Assembly: GCA_949285025.1 (NCBI GenBank)
Contig: CASDXG010000109.1
Span: forward strand, 1-43,904
Direction of reading: 5' to 3'
From: an uncultured Bacteroides sp.
GTDB taxonomy: Bacteria; Bacteroidota; Bacteroidia; Bacteroidales; Bacteroidaceae
DNA length: 43,904 nt
In this document: in pieces, positions 1 through 8,198 of the stretch
How positions within the stretch are numbered: the first letter of the stretch is position 1
Layout: each line of letters starts with the position of its first letter
The notes under the pieces: model-generated
Told to the model about the DNA's origin: nothing
Databases searched by the model: none
What the model saw: only the letters and a program-made list of their open reading frames with translations
Made by a program: the position numbers and the translations under genes

Positions 1-1
1 G

Positions 2-74
2 AGCGGAAAACGAGACTCGAACTCGCGACCCTAACCTTGGCAAGGTTATGCTCTACCAACTGAGCTATTTCCGC
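2..74 (-). tRNA. tRNA-Gly (anticodon GCC)
   Basis: Read on the minus strand, this 73-base segment folds as a complete cloverleaf. The acceptor GCGGAAA pairs with TTTCCGC, the D arm carries AGCTCAGTTGGTAGAGC, and the T loop carries GTTCGAGTC. The anticodon stem is AACCT/AGGTT around TTGCCAA, which places GCC at the anticodon, so the tRNA decodes GGC/GGT glycine codons. The discriminator base is T, usual for bacterial tRNA-Gly. The base after it is C, but no CCA end is visible before the window edge. Confidence 0.95.
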
Positions 75-82
75 CTTTGCGG

Positions 83-126
83 ATGCAAATGTATGGAGAA
101 TTATCATAAGCTCCAAATATTTGCAT
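83..126. terminator. Hairpin between argH and tRNA-Gly
   Basis: Positions 83-98 and 111-126 form an inverted repeat, 14 of 16 bases complementary, around a 12-base loop. It lies just past the argH stop codon. No T run follows it on the minus strand, so it may be a factor-assisted terminator or an mRNA 3' stabiliser for argH rather than a classical intrinsic terminator. Confidence 0.45.
86..93 (-). promoter_or_regulatory. Bacteroidota -7 box for tRNA-Gly
   Basis: The minus strand reads TACATTTG, an exact TAnnTTTG match, 11 bases before the tRNA 5' end. It would start transcription at about 80, giving a very short leader. The box lies inside the left arm of the hairpin at 83-126. Confidence 0.55.
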
Positions 127-144
127 GTTTTCTTCACAAAAAAC

Positions 145-1491
145 TTATATTTCTCTTCCCAAAAGTTTTCTCTCGGCCTGTTCAACAGCCGCAAAACCAA
201 AGCTTTTTATAACATCTTCAAATAATTCCGTAATATGATCATTACATAAATTGCCTATACTTCCTGCATGAGTGTGATGCACTTCCTTTGAAGGAGTAAA
301 ATGACCGGCCTCTATATCCAACCCGACTTTCTTATATGCATCGCGAAATGGCATTCCCTGCAATACCCAACGGTTCACCTCTTCCACACTAAAAATAGCC
401 AGATACTTGTCATCATCAAGGATATGTTCGTTCACTTTTATCTTATTCATTATGTAAGTAGTCATCCGCAGACAGTCTTTCAGCTCATCGAAAACCGGGA
501 GAAACACTTCCTTTATAATCTGCAAATCACGGAAATATCCGGAGGGAAGATTGTTCATTATCATCATAACCTGCTGGGGCAAGGCTTGAACCTTATTGCA
601 TTTTGCCCGCGTAAGTTCAAAAACATCCGGATTTTTCTTATGCGGCATTATGCTGGAACCTGTCGTGCATTCATCAGGGAGTTTGACAAATCCAAAGTTC
701 TGACTGCTGAACATGCATGCGTCAAATGCGAGTTTTGAAAGAGTTCCCGCCACAGAAGCCAAAGCAAAAGCTACGTTACGTTCCATTTTTCCACGCCCCA
801 TCTGGGCATAAACCACATTATAGTTCATCGAATCAAAGCCCAGCAGACGCGTTGTCATCTCACGGTCTAACGGAAAAGACGAGCCATATCCTGCAGCAGA
901 TCCAAGCGGATTACGATTGCATATCTTATAAGCAGCCTGCAGGAACTGCATGTCATCAACCAGACTCTCGGCATAAGCTCCGAACCACAAGCCAAAGGAA
1001 GACGGCATAGCTATCTGCAAATGCGTATATCCCGGCATTAATACATCTTTATACTTGTTGCTCTGAGATATAAGTACCCTGAACAGTTCTTCTACACATT
1101 CCACAATCTCTTTCAGTTTTGCCCGTGTAAAAAGTTTCAAATCGACCAAAACCTGATCATTTCTCGAACGCCCGCTATGAATCTTCTTTCCTATATCGCC
1201 CAACTTACGGGTTAACATTAACTCGACTTGAGAATGTACATCTTCTATACCCTCCTCGATACGGAATTCTCCCCGCTCTATTAAATCATAAATCGATTTT
1301 AATTCGGCCAGTAATTTCTCCAACTCTTCCGCAGTAAGCAGATTTATGCTCTCAAGCATCGTTATATGAGCCATCGACCCCAATACATCGTATTTTGCGA
1401 GGTATAGGTCCATTTCGCGATCAAGCCCTACAGTAAAACGGTCTATCTCCGCATTCACCTGAATGCTTTTCTCCCATAATTTTTTTGCCAT
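145..1491 (-). CDS. argH: Argininosuccinate lyase
   Basis: Splits argininosuccinate into arginine and fumarate, the last step of arginine synthesis, in the cytoplasm as a homotetramer. The fumarase/aspartase superfamily signature GSSIMPHKKNPDVFEL is present and includes the flexible catalytic serine loop. HSGRSRNDQV and MPGYTHLQ substrate-binding blocks are also present. The chosen start gives 448 residues beginning MAKKLWEKS, which matches where family members begin. An in-frame ATG ten codons upstream (at 1521) directly abuts the stop codon of the preceding gene, so a coupled start there, adding MVKFDIKNSA, cannot be excluded. It is the last gene of pyrE-SRPBCC-argH. There is little doubt about function. 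Confidence 0.95.
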   Translation of the reverse strand: MAKKLWEKSIQVNAEIDRFTVGLDREMDLYLAKYDVLGSMAHITMLESINLLTAEELEKLLAELKSIYDLIERGEFRIEEGIEDVHSQVELMLTRKLGDIGKKIHSGRSRNDQVLVDLKLFTRAKLKEIVECVEELFRVLISQSNKYKDVLMPGYTHLQIAMPSSFGLWFGAYAESLVDDMQFLQAAYKICNRNPLGSAAGYGSSFPLDREMTTRLLGFDSMNYNVVYAQMGRGKMERNVAFALASVAGTLSKLAFDACMFSSQNFGFVKLPDECTTGSSIMPHKKNPDVFELTRAKCNKVQALPQQVMMIMNNLPSGYFRDLQIIKEVFLPVFDELKDCLRMTTYIMNKIKVNEHILDDDKYLAIFSVEEVNRWVLQGMPFRDAYKKVGLDIEAGHFTPSKEVHHTHAGSIGNLCNDHITELFEDVIKSFGFAAVEQAERKLLGREI

Positions 1492-1521
1492 AGCACTGTT
1501 TTTAATATCAAACTTTACCAT

Positions 1522-1947
1522 TTAATAAGGAATCGCGGACAGCATATCCGCCAACTTTTCCACCCCTTCCTGCAAAGGTTTCGATATCATTGTTTTCATA
1601 AACATATTTACCTCTGCCCTTATCGTCACTTTCATTTTAGATGTATCTTCTCCCAAAGGTAAAATCTGTATCCAAAGATTTAACGGAACAGGTGTGTTTT
1701 CTCCCTCAAACTTAATACATTTCAACGGTTCTCTTTCAATTATACGCAAAGTCAACCCGATATTCTGCACTTTCACCGTAAGGGAATCGCGATCGAAAGT
1801 CATCTCTTCCAACTTTCCTCCTGTCTTTTCTTTTATCTCATCCAAATGCCCATGCAAAGAATTCAGATTATTCAGATCTGACAACTTATTATATACCCGT
1901 TCCTGACTAAAAGGAATCTGCTTTATTCCACTTTCAAATTGCACCAT
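1522..1947 (-). CDS. SRPBCC-family (START-like) protein
   Basis: A 141-residue protein of the SRPBCC/START-like fold, which binds hydrophobic ligands in a deep cavity. The visible pattern is that of the family: an N-terminal strand (FESGIKQIPFSQERVY), a helical lid with repeated leucines and asparagines, a run of alternating beta strands, and a long C-terminal helix ending LQEGVEKLADMLSAIPY. There is no signal peptide, so it is probably cytoplasmic. It lies between pyrE (108 bases upstream) and argH (directly downstream, its stop touching an argH ATG), probably in one transcript. The ligand is unknown, and the link with pyrimidine and arginine synthesis is positional only. Confidence 0.75.
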   Translation of the reverse strand: MVQFESGIKQIPFSQERVYNKLSDLNNLNSLHGHLDEIKEKTGGKLEEMTFDRDSLTVKVQNIGLTLRIIEREPLKCIKFEGENTPVPLNLWIQILPLGEDTSKMKVTIRAEVNMFMKTMISKPLQEGVEKLADMLSAIPY

Positions 1948-2055
1948 ACTTCATCAAAAAAAAGAAATGACACGGATAATTACGAATCAACACAAATACT
2001 GACCGCTGTGATGAATCCGCATAACCCGTGCATTTATTTCATATTCCTACCTATG

Positions 2056-2691
2056 TTATTTACCTGTCCAATGCGAAGGATCTTCTCTCCATGCCTGCAA
2101 TACGGGAATATCTTCCTCGGCAATATAATTTGTTTTCAAAGCAGCATCCAAGACGGCATTATAATTTGTCAACGTAATCAGTTCTACTTTCGCATTTTTA
2201 AAAGCCTCAACCGATACATCAAAACCATAAGTAAACGAAGCCACCATACCTATCACTTCACAACCATTCCGACGAATCGCCTCAACAGCTTTCAAACTAC
2301 TTCCGCCCGTAGAAATCAAATCTTCAACAACGACAACTTTCATACCCGGCTTCAATTCTCCTTCTATCAGGTTCTCCAGCCCATGGTCTTTCGGACTTGA
2401 GCGGACATAAACAAACGGCAAATCCAACTCATCTGCAACCAATGCTCCCTGAGCAATCGCACCGGTAGCCACACCTGCAATCGCATCAACATCTCCAAAA
2501 CGTTCCATAATCACACGGCACAGTTCCAGTTTCACAAAATTGCGCAACGCAGGATACGACAAAGTCTTACGATTGTCGCAATAAATCGGGGATTTCCAAC
2601 CAGAAGCCCATGTAAAAGGATTCACCGGCTGAATCTTCACAGCTTTTACTTTCAGCAGTTTTTCTGCGAATAATCTTTCTAAAGCTTTCAT
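2056..2691 (-). CDS. pyrE: Orotate phosphoribosyltransferase
   Basis: Joins orotate to PRPP to form orotidine 5'-monophosphate, the fifth step of de novo UMP synthesis, in the cytoplasm as a dimer. The 211-residue length is normal. The PRPP-binding motif VVVVEDLISTGGSS is at about residues 119-132, and the flexible catalytic loop RSSPKDHGLEN at 97-107. An early segment, NPFTWASGWKSPIYCDNR, fits the orotate-contacting region. A TAnnTTTG promoter box lies about 30 bases upstream, so it appears to lead its own transcript with the SRPBCC gene and argH rather than continue the comF transcript. Confidence 0.96.
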   Translation of the reverse strand: MKALERLFAEKLLKVKAVKIQPVNPFTWASGWKSPIYCDNRKTLSYPALRNFVKLELCRVIMERFGDVDAIAGVATGAIAQGALVADELDLPFVYVRSSPKDHGLENLIEGELKPGMKVVVVEDLISTGGSSLKAVEAIRRNGCEVIGMVASFTYGFDVSVEAFKNAKVELITLTNYNAVLDAALKTNYIAEEDIPVLQAWREDPSHWTGK

Positions 2692-2722
2692 AAATCTATT
2701 ACTTATCTGATAAATATTTCTG

Positions 2723-2730
2723 CAAAATTA
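2723..2730 (-). promoter_or_regulatory. Bacteroidota -7 box for pyrE operon
   Basis: The minus strand reads TAATTTTG, an exact TAnnTTTG match 31 bases before the pyrE ATG. The predicted leader is about 25 bases. No strong -33 element was recognised. Confidence 0.55.
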
Positions 2731-2790
2731 GAGAAATCCATCGGCAATCGAAAAAACAACGCCTTAATTTCTCTAAAAGACGCAGGCTTT

Positions 2791-3492
2791 TTATTTTGCC
2801 CAAGCCAATGTTATCACACTGATACGTATATCTTTTATCTCCGATAAGGCATCAGCACAAGCAACCAATGTAGCTCCCGTAGTAAGCACGTCATCGACCA
2901 ACAACACATGTTTCCCTTCCAACCGGCAAGCGTCTTTTGCCGGCTGAAACAACCGGTCGGCATTTTGCCAACGTTCAAATGCACTTTTATGAGTCTGCGT
3001 TGCATTATTCCGCATACGCACAAGCGCCTTTTCCCATACAGGAATCTTTAGTTCTCCGGAAAGTCCTTTTGCCAACAAAGCACTCTGGTTATATCCTCTT
3101 TCGCGTAAACGGGACTTATGCAAAGGGACGGGGACAATTCCATCGATTCCTTCAAAGAAACCGGTCGGGAGGAGTTCGTGTGCCATCAACTTTCCCATCT
3201 TTTCACACAACCGATAACGGCCGTAATATTTCATGGCATACAATATATGAGCAACATTGCCGTCCTTTGTATAATAGAAAACCGATGTCGCACGTTCTAC
3301 CGGGAAACGTCCCCAAAAATATTTTTCCACTTCATTTCCCGGAACATTCCCAATATTTGTATAAGGAAGATCCGCCATACACGAAAGACAGAAACAGTCT
3401 TCACTGTTCAATAATCTTGTCCCGCAAGTAAGACATAAACGAGGGAAAAAGAAGTCCCGCAAATCGCTAAGGAAATTCATCGGCATCCTCAT
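2791..3492 (-). CDS. ComF-family phosphoribosyltransferase-like protein
   Basis: A ComF/GntX-type protein of 233 residues. The N-terminal part has two CxxC-like pairs (LCLTCG and CFCLSC) that form a probable zinc ribbon. The C-terminal half is a type I phosphoribosyltransferase fold with the PRPP-binding loop LLVDDVLTTGATL. The segment RLRERGYNQS is a ComF hallmark. In naturally competent bacteria ComF helps bring in single-stranded DNA; in others the role is unclear. The start overlaps the end of recX by 26 bases. ATGs at 3486 and 3480 (MNFL) are possible shorter starts, and the last reduces the overlap to 14 bases. It is the third gene of prmC-recX-comF. Confidence 0.88.
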   Translation of the reverse strand: MRMPMNFLSDLRDFFFPRLCLTCGTRLLNSEDCFCLSCMADLPYTNIGNVPGNEVEKYFWGRFPVERATSVFYYTKDGNVAHILYAMKYYGRYRLCEKMGKLMAHELLPTGFFEGIDGIVPVPLHKSRLRERGYNQSALLAKGLSGELKIPVWEKALVRMRNNATQTHKSAFERWQNADRLFQPAKDACRLEGKHVLLVDDVLTTGATLVACADALSEIKDIRISVITLAWAK

Positions 3493-3943
3493 TCTCCATG
3501 CATCGTTTTATTTCATCAATCGTATACCCTTTCCCCACCGCAAAACGAATCAGTTTTACCCGGAAATCGTAGGAATCGCGCGCTGTCACCGAACGGGATT
3601 TTGCTGAAAGCAACACTCTCAACCCATCCAGATAGGCCTGCTCGTCTATTTCAGCCAAAGCAGCATCGATATTCTCCTGCGGAATATTTTTACACGACAA
3701 CATCTGTGAAATCTTTACACGCCCCCATTTATTGAAACGGTATTTGTCGCGTACAAATGCTTTACTATACCTAAGCTCATCGATATAATGCTCTTTTTGC
3801 AACAAGACAAGCACCTCATCAATCACCTCCGGAGTTCCTCCCCATTGTTGAAGCTTTTGCCTGACATCCGAAAAGCAGCGTTCTGCTATAACACAATACC
3901 GTTCTGCCTTCTGTCTCAACTCATCAATCGTATATTCTTTCAT
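3467..3943 (-). CDS. recX: Regulatory protein RecX
   Basis: RecX binds RecA filaments and restrains recombinase activity. The 158-residue protein shows the family's repeated three-helix units: an N-terminal AERYCVIAERCFSDVRQKL block, then VLLQKEHYIDELRYSKAFVRDKYRFNKWGRVKI, which is the most conserved RecX stretch, then a further helical repeat. It overlaps prmC by 20 bases upstream and comF downstream, so the three genes are almost certainly co-translated. The gene is not next to recA here. Confidence 0.88.
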   Translation of the reverse strand: MKEYTIDELRQKAERYCVIAERCFSDVRQKLQQWGGTPEVIDEVLVLLQKEHYIDELRYSKAFVRDKYRFNKWGRVKISQMLSCKNIPQENIDAALAEIDEQAYLDGLRVLLSAKSRSVTARDSYDFRVKLIRFAVGKGYTIDEIKRCMENEDADEFP

Positions 3944-4778
3944 GCCATACCGCTTTTATCATCCTATCGTTTTGCGATAAATCCTTCTTCATTTCTATCT
4001 GTCTATACCCTTTTTCCTCCAACATTTTCACAATATCTCTTCCGTACATACGGTTTATCTCAAAATACAACGTTCCTCCGGGCTGCAATAAAGTTCTTCC
4101 GATGTCTGCAATTCTTCTATAGAAACGTAGCGGATCTTTATCCGGAACAAACAATGCAACAGGAGGCTCCCAATCCAGCACATTCGGTTCCATCTCCACA
4201 CGTTCTCTTTCTGTCACATAAGGAGGATTACTAACTAAGATATCAACCTTTATTTCCGGATACGGTTCTTTCAACACATCAATTTTACAGAAAGTAATCT
4301 CTGATGCATTCAACAATGCATTCCCCTCAGCCACTCTCAAGGCCTGGTCCGAAACATCCCATCCCATCACCGTCGGGGCAGCCAACAACCGACTCAAGGC
4401 TATTGCGATACAACCGCTTCCCGTTCCAATATCCAGCACATGCAAACCATCCTGCGAATGATTTTCGACAATCCAATACACAAGTTCCTCCGTTTCCGGA
4501 CGAGGTATCAGCACATCCGGCGTCACTTTAAACGGCAATCCGCAAAAGCGAGTCTCACCAATAATATATTGCAACGGCTCATGTTTTTTCAGCCTTTGCA
4601 GAATATCCGCCAGTCTCAATTGATCGCTTTCCGAAAAATCCGTATCTTTGCCTCCATACAAACTGGACACAGAAAAACAAAAGACATCTGTCAATATCCA
4701 TTTTGCCAACGCTTTGCATTCTGAATCTGTATAAACGTCGGATAAAAATCTTTTTATTGTATAATACAAAGGGTGCAT
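3924..4778 (-). CDS. prmC: Peptide chain release factor N5-glutamine methyltransferase
   Basis: Methylates the glutamine of the GGQ motif in release factors 1 and 2, using S-adenosylmethionine, which raises termination efficiency. The protein is 284 residues. A helical N-terminal domain (about 1-90) precedes a Rossmann methyltransferase with the SAM loop VLDIGTGSGCIAIAL (about 114-128) and the catalytic NPPY motif at 184-187. IPRPETEELV at 91-100 is also diagnostic. A TAnnTTTG box ends only 5 bases upstream of the ATG, so the message may be leaderless or nearly so. It heads prmC-recX-comF and is divergent from ribD. Confidence 0.95.
   Translation of the reverse strand: MHPLYYTIKRFLSDVYTDSECKALAKWILTDVFCFSVSSLYGGKDTDFSESDQLRLADILQRLKKHEPLQYIIGETRFCGLPFKVTPDVLIPRPETEELVYWIVENHSQDGLHVLDIGTGSGCIAIALSRLLAAPTVMGWDVSDQALRVAEGNALLNASEITFCKIDVLKEPYPEIKVDILVSNPPYVTERERVEMEPNVLDWEPPVALFVPDKDPLRFYRRIADIGRTLLQPGGTLYFEINRMYGRDIVKMLEEKGYRQIEMKKDLSQNDRMIKAVWHERIYD
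4643..4650 (+). promoter_or_regulatory. Possible -7 box for ribD inside prmC
   Basis: TATCTTTG is an exact TAnnTTTG match on the plus strand. It lies within the 5' part of prmC and would give a ribD leader of about 150 bases, antisense to the start of prmC. No closer match was found upstream of ribD. A chance match inside coding sequence is quite possible. Confidence 0.25.
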
Positions 4779-4782
4779 AATG

Positions 4783-4790
4783 CAAAAGTA
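4783..4790 (-). promoter_or_regulatory. Bacteroidota -7 box for prmC
   Basis: The minus strand reads TACTTTTG followed by CATT and the prmC ATG. Initiation normally falls a few bases after this box, so the transcript would begin at or within a few bases of the start codon. Confidence 0.5.
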
Positions 4791-4809
4791 AAAAATAAAT
4801 TCCTATGCT

Positions 4810-5844
4810 ATGACGAAAGATGAAAAATATATTGAACGTTGCATACAACTGGCACGAAACGGCCTGTATAACACTCCACCTAACCCGATGGTGGGTGCAG
4901 TTATCGTACACAATGATAGAATAATCGGTGAGGGTTATCATATACGCTATGGAGAAGGACATGCTGAAGTAAATGCCATTCGCTCGGTAAAAGACGAGCG
5001 TTTGCTGAAAGAAGCAACCATTTATGTCAGCCTTGAACCCTGTTCCCACTACGGGAAAACACCTCCATGCGCCGATCTAATCATTAGGAAAGGCATACCC
5101 CGCGTTGTTATAGGGTGCACAGATCCGTTTTCTTTAGTTGCAGGACGGGGCATCCGCAAACTACAAGATGCCGGATTAGACGTAAAAGTAGGCGTATTGG
5201 AAGACAAATGCCGTGCCCTTATCAAGCCCTTTACCGTATTCAACATACAAAAGCGGCCTTATGTTACACTAAAATGGGCCGAATCGGCCGATGGATTTAT
5301 GGATATTTGCCGCACAGCGGGAACGCCCGTCCTCTTGTCAAGCCCGATAAGTTCCATATACGTCCATAAACAACGTGCTGAGAACAAAGCCATTCTTGTA
5401 GGGAAAAACACTGCATTGCTCGACAATCCATCTCTTACAACACGAAAATGGTATGGGAACAATCCCATCCGTATCGTCTTAGACAAAGACCTGACCCTGC
5501 CGCATTCTCTCAAATTATTCGACGGCAGTAGCCCCACGATTGTATTCAACGGGAAAGAGAACCGCTCAATACACAATATAAAATACATCCGCCTGCATTT
5601 CGAAGATAATATTATTCCGCAAATAATGACATCGCTTTTCGAACAAAACATCCCGTCGCTTTTAGTAGAAGGCGGAAGTGTTTTATTACAATCATTCATA
5701 AAATCGGACTGCTGGGACGAAATCTTTATCGAACACACCCCCGCCATTTTAGGGAAAGGAATAGAATCGCCTGTCATCCCCAACGGACATGCCTGCAGTT
5801 TCTCCCTCAGAGACAATCGGACGGTGTCTCATTTCAGTCGCTAA
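4810..5844 (+). CDS. ribD: Bifunctional pyrimidine deaminase/reductase RibD
   Basis: Carries out two successive steps of riboflavin synthesis: deamination of the diaminopyrimidine ribosyl phosphate, then NADPH-dependent reduction of its ribose. The N-terminal cytidine-deaminase-type domain has the zinc ligands His51 with catalytic Glu53 (HAEVNA), Cys78 (PCSH) and Cys87 (PPCADLI). The reductase domain starts at about residue 150 (PYVTLKWAESADG) and includes LLVEGGSVLLQSF near the end. The length of 344 residues is normal for the fused form. It is divergent from prmC with a 31-base gap and appears monocistronic. The other rib genes are not in the window. Confidence 0.95.
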   Translation: MTKDEKYIERCIQLARNGLYNTPPNPMVGAVIVHNDRIIGEGYHIRYGEGHAEVNAIRSVKDERLLKEATIYVSLEPCSHYGKTPPCADLIIRKGIPRVVIGCTDPFSLVAGRGIRKLQDAGLDVKVGVLEDKCRALIKPFTVFNIQKRPYVTLKWAESADGFMDICRTAGTPVLLSSPISSIYVHKQRAENKAILVGKNTALLDNPSLTTRKWYGNNPIRIVLDKDLTLPHSLKLFDGSSPTIVFNGKENRSIHNIKYIRLHFEDNIIPQIMTSLFEQNIPSLLVEGGSVLLQSFIKSDCWDEIFIEHTPAILGKGIESPVIPNGHACSFSLRDNRTVSHFSR

Positions 5845-5945
5845 ATGATAGAAAAAAAACGACAAATAGCAGATAAAAAAGTCAAGTATATCCATAATTT
5901 TGTATAAAACTTGATATAAATGCATTGAATCGAAGAAAAACTTTC

Positions 5946-5953
5946 TACTTTTG
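5946..5953 (+). promoter_or_regulatory. Bacteroidota promoter for DUF6242 lipoprotein
   Basis: TACTTTTG is an exact -7 box 33 bases before the ATG. A TTG at 5925-5927 lies 18 bases upstream, a plausible -33 element. A second TAnnTTTG match, TAATTTTG, lies further upstream at 5895-5902. Confidence 0.6.
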
Positions 5954-5986
5954 CAACTTGTAACTTAATAAAGAATTCATTTGCAG

Positions 5987-7435
5987 ATGAGACTAAAGTC
6001 TTTACCATTTATCTCAACATTATTCGGTATCGTTCTTCTACTAACGTCCTGTTTAGGAGACAGCCCGCTGACCGTTGCTGTCAGCGATGAGACAAGTATC
6101 ACCGATTTTTATGTTGGCTTAATGAAAGTAAAAGGGAAAACCGGTAAAAACCTTGAGAAAGATACGATTTACCGTATCAATATGGCAACCTATCCTTTCA
6201 CAATCGACCAATTAAACAGGGAAATATACAATAAAGACTCACTTCCTGTCGGAACAATGCTCGACAAAGTTGTGGTACACATAACTGCCGATACAGAAAA
6301 CATCTTCTATACAAAAAAGAACAGTCTGACGGATGAAGGCACTGATACGACATGGGTAGAGACCGACTCCATCAATTTCTCTATCGACCCAAGTGGCGTT
6401 CTATTTAAAGTATCGTCCAATCAAAATGTAATGGGACGTTCATACAGGGTAAGAATAAACGTACACAATCAGGTACCGGACTCTATAATATGGAGCCAGC
6501 CATATACCTTATCATTCCCCGACAATGCAAGTCTGAGTCATCAAAAAGCCCTCTCCATCGATGGAAAGCTTTATGTGTTCGGGAACGATAACGGAACCGT
6601 CAAAGCTCAATACACAACAATCGATTATTCTTTCTCCGGGAACAATGTAGCGAACAATGCCGTTCCAAACGAATGGAATGCAATAACATTGCCCGCGGGC
6701 ACAGACAGCTATTCTCCCATCGTATGGAATAATTTGATCTATTTCCTTGCCGACAACCAGTTATATACGCTTAACCCGGCCACAAATATCTGCCAGGCAG
6801 ATGAGGAAACAACTCCTCTCAGTGCTCTTATTGCTGGGGTAGATGGTACGGAGACAAGGCTTTACGCTATCGATTTGAACGGCAACTGCATAACAAAAAA
6901 GAATGACATGCCGTTCGGAGAAGCAGAAGAAATCGACGGAATTTTTCCCAAAGACGTAAAGTTGAATACAGCCAATATCCCTCTCGCTCATAATGAGACA
7001 TTGACACGCACCGTCGTTTTGGGATATAACAAAAACGGAGCCGCAGAAGATACAACCAACATCGTATGCAACCGCATAACAAATGAGGAGAGATGGACTG
7101 TTTATCAACAAAGCCATGCGGAATTCACATGTCCAAGAATAGAAAACCCCTCCCTTATTTATTACGATAAAAAACTCTATACATTTGGAGGAAAATCAAA
7201 GAATTGGGAACCGTTTACACAATTCTTCGTATCTGACGACAACGGACTGACATGGAAACCAACCACAAGATACATGGTCTTCCCGGAAGATTTCCAGACA
7301 TTTTATAACGAGTCGACCGAAGAAAACAGCTATTCTTGTACTGTAGACGATCAAAACTATATCTGGATTATCTGGCACGACGGAAAAATCAGTCGCGGAC
7401 GTGTAAATCACTTCGGATTCGCACCCAAATGGTAA
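5987..7435 (+). CDS. DUF6242 domain lipoprotein
   Basis: A 482-residue exported lipoprotein. Residues 1-22 are a lipoprotein signal peptide with lipobox LLTSC, so Cys22 would be lipidated. The following LGDSP lacks the basic start typical of cytoplasmic proteins. The N-terminal region (about 25-170) is beta-rich and matches the DUF6242 N-terminal type, with the phrase SITDFYVG followed by [21 protein letters not shown]. The C-terminal part has repeated kelch/propeller-like strands, for example [36 protein letters not shown] and a final [14 protein letters not shown] chose the ATG at 5987 over an in-frame TTG at 5981 because it begins the positively charged signal peptide. It stands 23 bases before uppS and has its own promoter. 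Function is not established. Confidence 0.8.
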   Translation: MRLKSLPFISTLFGIVLLLTSCLGDSPLTVAVSDETSITDFYVGLMKVKGKTGKNLEKDTIYRINMATYPFTIDQLNREIYNKDSLPVGTMLDKVVVHITADTENIFYTKKNSLTDEGTDTTWVETDSINFSIDPSGVLFKVSSNQNVMGRSYRVRINVHNQVPDSIIWSQPYTLSFPDNASLSHQKALSIDGKLYVFGNDNGTVKAQYTTIDYSFSGNNVANNAVPNEWNAITLPAGTDSYSPIVWNNLIYFLADNQLYTLNPATNICQADEETTPLSALIAGVDGTETRLYAIDLNGNCITKKNDMPFGEAEEIDGIFPKDVKLNTANIPLAHNETLTRTVVLGYNKNGAAEDTTNIVCNRITNEERWTVYQQSHAEFTCPRIENPSLIYYDKKLYTFGGKSKNWEPFTQFFVSDDNGLTWKPTTRYMVFPEDFQTFYNESTEENSYSCTVDDQNYIWIIWHDGKISRGRVNHFGFAPKW

Positions 7436-7458
7436 AAAAATTATACCGCAGCAACAAT

Positions 7459-8196
7459 ATGTTATATAAGGACCAAATAGACAAGACACGCATCCCCGCA
7501 CATGTTGCCATCATCATGGATGGTAATGGACGTTGGGCAAAGCAAAAAGGGAAGAATCGCTCTTTCGGGCACCAGGCCGGAGCGGAGACCGTTCATATTA
7601 TAACAGAAGAAGCTGCCCGCATAGGAATAAAATACCTGACACTCTACACATTCTCTACTGAAAACTGGAATAGGCCGACAGAGGAAATATCAGCATTGAT
7701 GAGTCTTTTAATGGATTCTATCGAAGAAGATACGCTGATGAAAAACAACATCAAATTCTACACCATCGGAGAAAACGACAAACTCCCGGAAAATGTCCGC
7801 AAACGGTTGGAAGAATGTACCATACACACGGCCTCCAATACCGGAATGTGCCTGACACTGGCTCTCAGCTATTCGGCAAAATGGGAAATAACCGAAGCCG
7901 TAAAAAATATAGCTACCCAAGTACAAAACGGAGAATTAAATATAAACAATATAACAGACCGAACGATAGAACAAAACCTGGCAACGCATAATATGCCCGA
8001 CCCCGATTTACTGATACGCACAGGAGGGGAACTCCGCTTAAGCAACTTCCTGTTATGGCAATGCGCCTACTCGGAGCTTTACTTCTGCAATACTTTCTGG
8101 CCTGACTTTAAAATCGAGGAATTCCACAAGGCTATTTATGACTATCAGCAAAGAGAACGTCGTTTCGGCAAAACAAGTGAACAAATCGAAAAATAG
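7459..8196 (+). CDS. uppS: Isoprenyl transferase (undecaprenyl diphosphate synthase)
   Basis: Extends farnesyl diphosphate with eight isopentenyl units in cis configuration to make the C55 lipid carrier for peptidoglycan and surface glycans. The signature [17 protein letters not shown], with the catalytic aspartate, lies near residue 17-33. Later family blocks are [13 protein letters not shown] and [25 protein letters not shown]. The ATG at 7459 gives 245 residues, the usual length. An upstream in-frame ATG at 7429 overlaps the previous gene and is less likely. bamA begins 2 bases after its stop codon, so both are co-transcribed and probably translationally coupled. Confidence 0.95.
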   Translation: MLYKDQIDKTRIPAHVAIIMDGNGRWAKQKGKNRSFGHQAGAETVHIITEEAARIGIKYLTLYTFSTENWNRPTEEISALMSLLMDSIEEDTLMKNNIKFYTIGENDKLPENVRKRLEECTIHTASNTGMCLTLALSYSAKWEITEAVKNIATQVQNGELNINNITDRTIEQNLATHNMPDPDLLIRTGGELRLSNFLLWQCAYSELYFCNTFWPDFKIEEFHKAIYDYQQRERRFGKTSEQIEK

Positions 8197-8198
8197 AC

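Noticed and set aside
2731-2790. Weak inverted repeat between comF and pyrE as a terminator
   Set aside because: Only four bases pair reliably (GCCT/AGGC), so I do not list it. A transcript boundary is supported by the pyrE promoter alone.
2937-3431. Long plus-strand reading frame opposite comF
   Set aside because: It has no recognisable protein features and mirrors codon bias of the real gene on the other strand.
4579-5049. Minus-strand reading frame across the prmC/ribD boundary
   Set aside because: It overlaps two well-supported genes and has no family resemblance.
7336-7458. N-terminal extension of uppS
   Set aside because: It lies inside the DUF6242 gene in another frame and has no match to the family. 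The ATG at 7459 gives the usual length.
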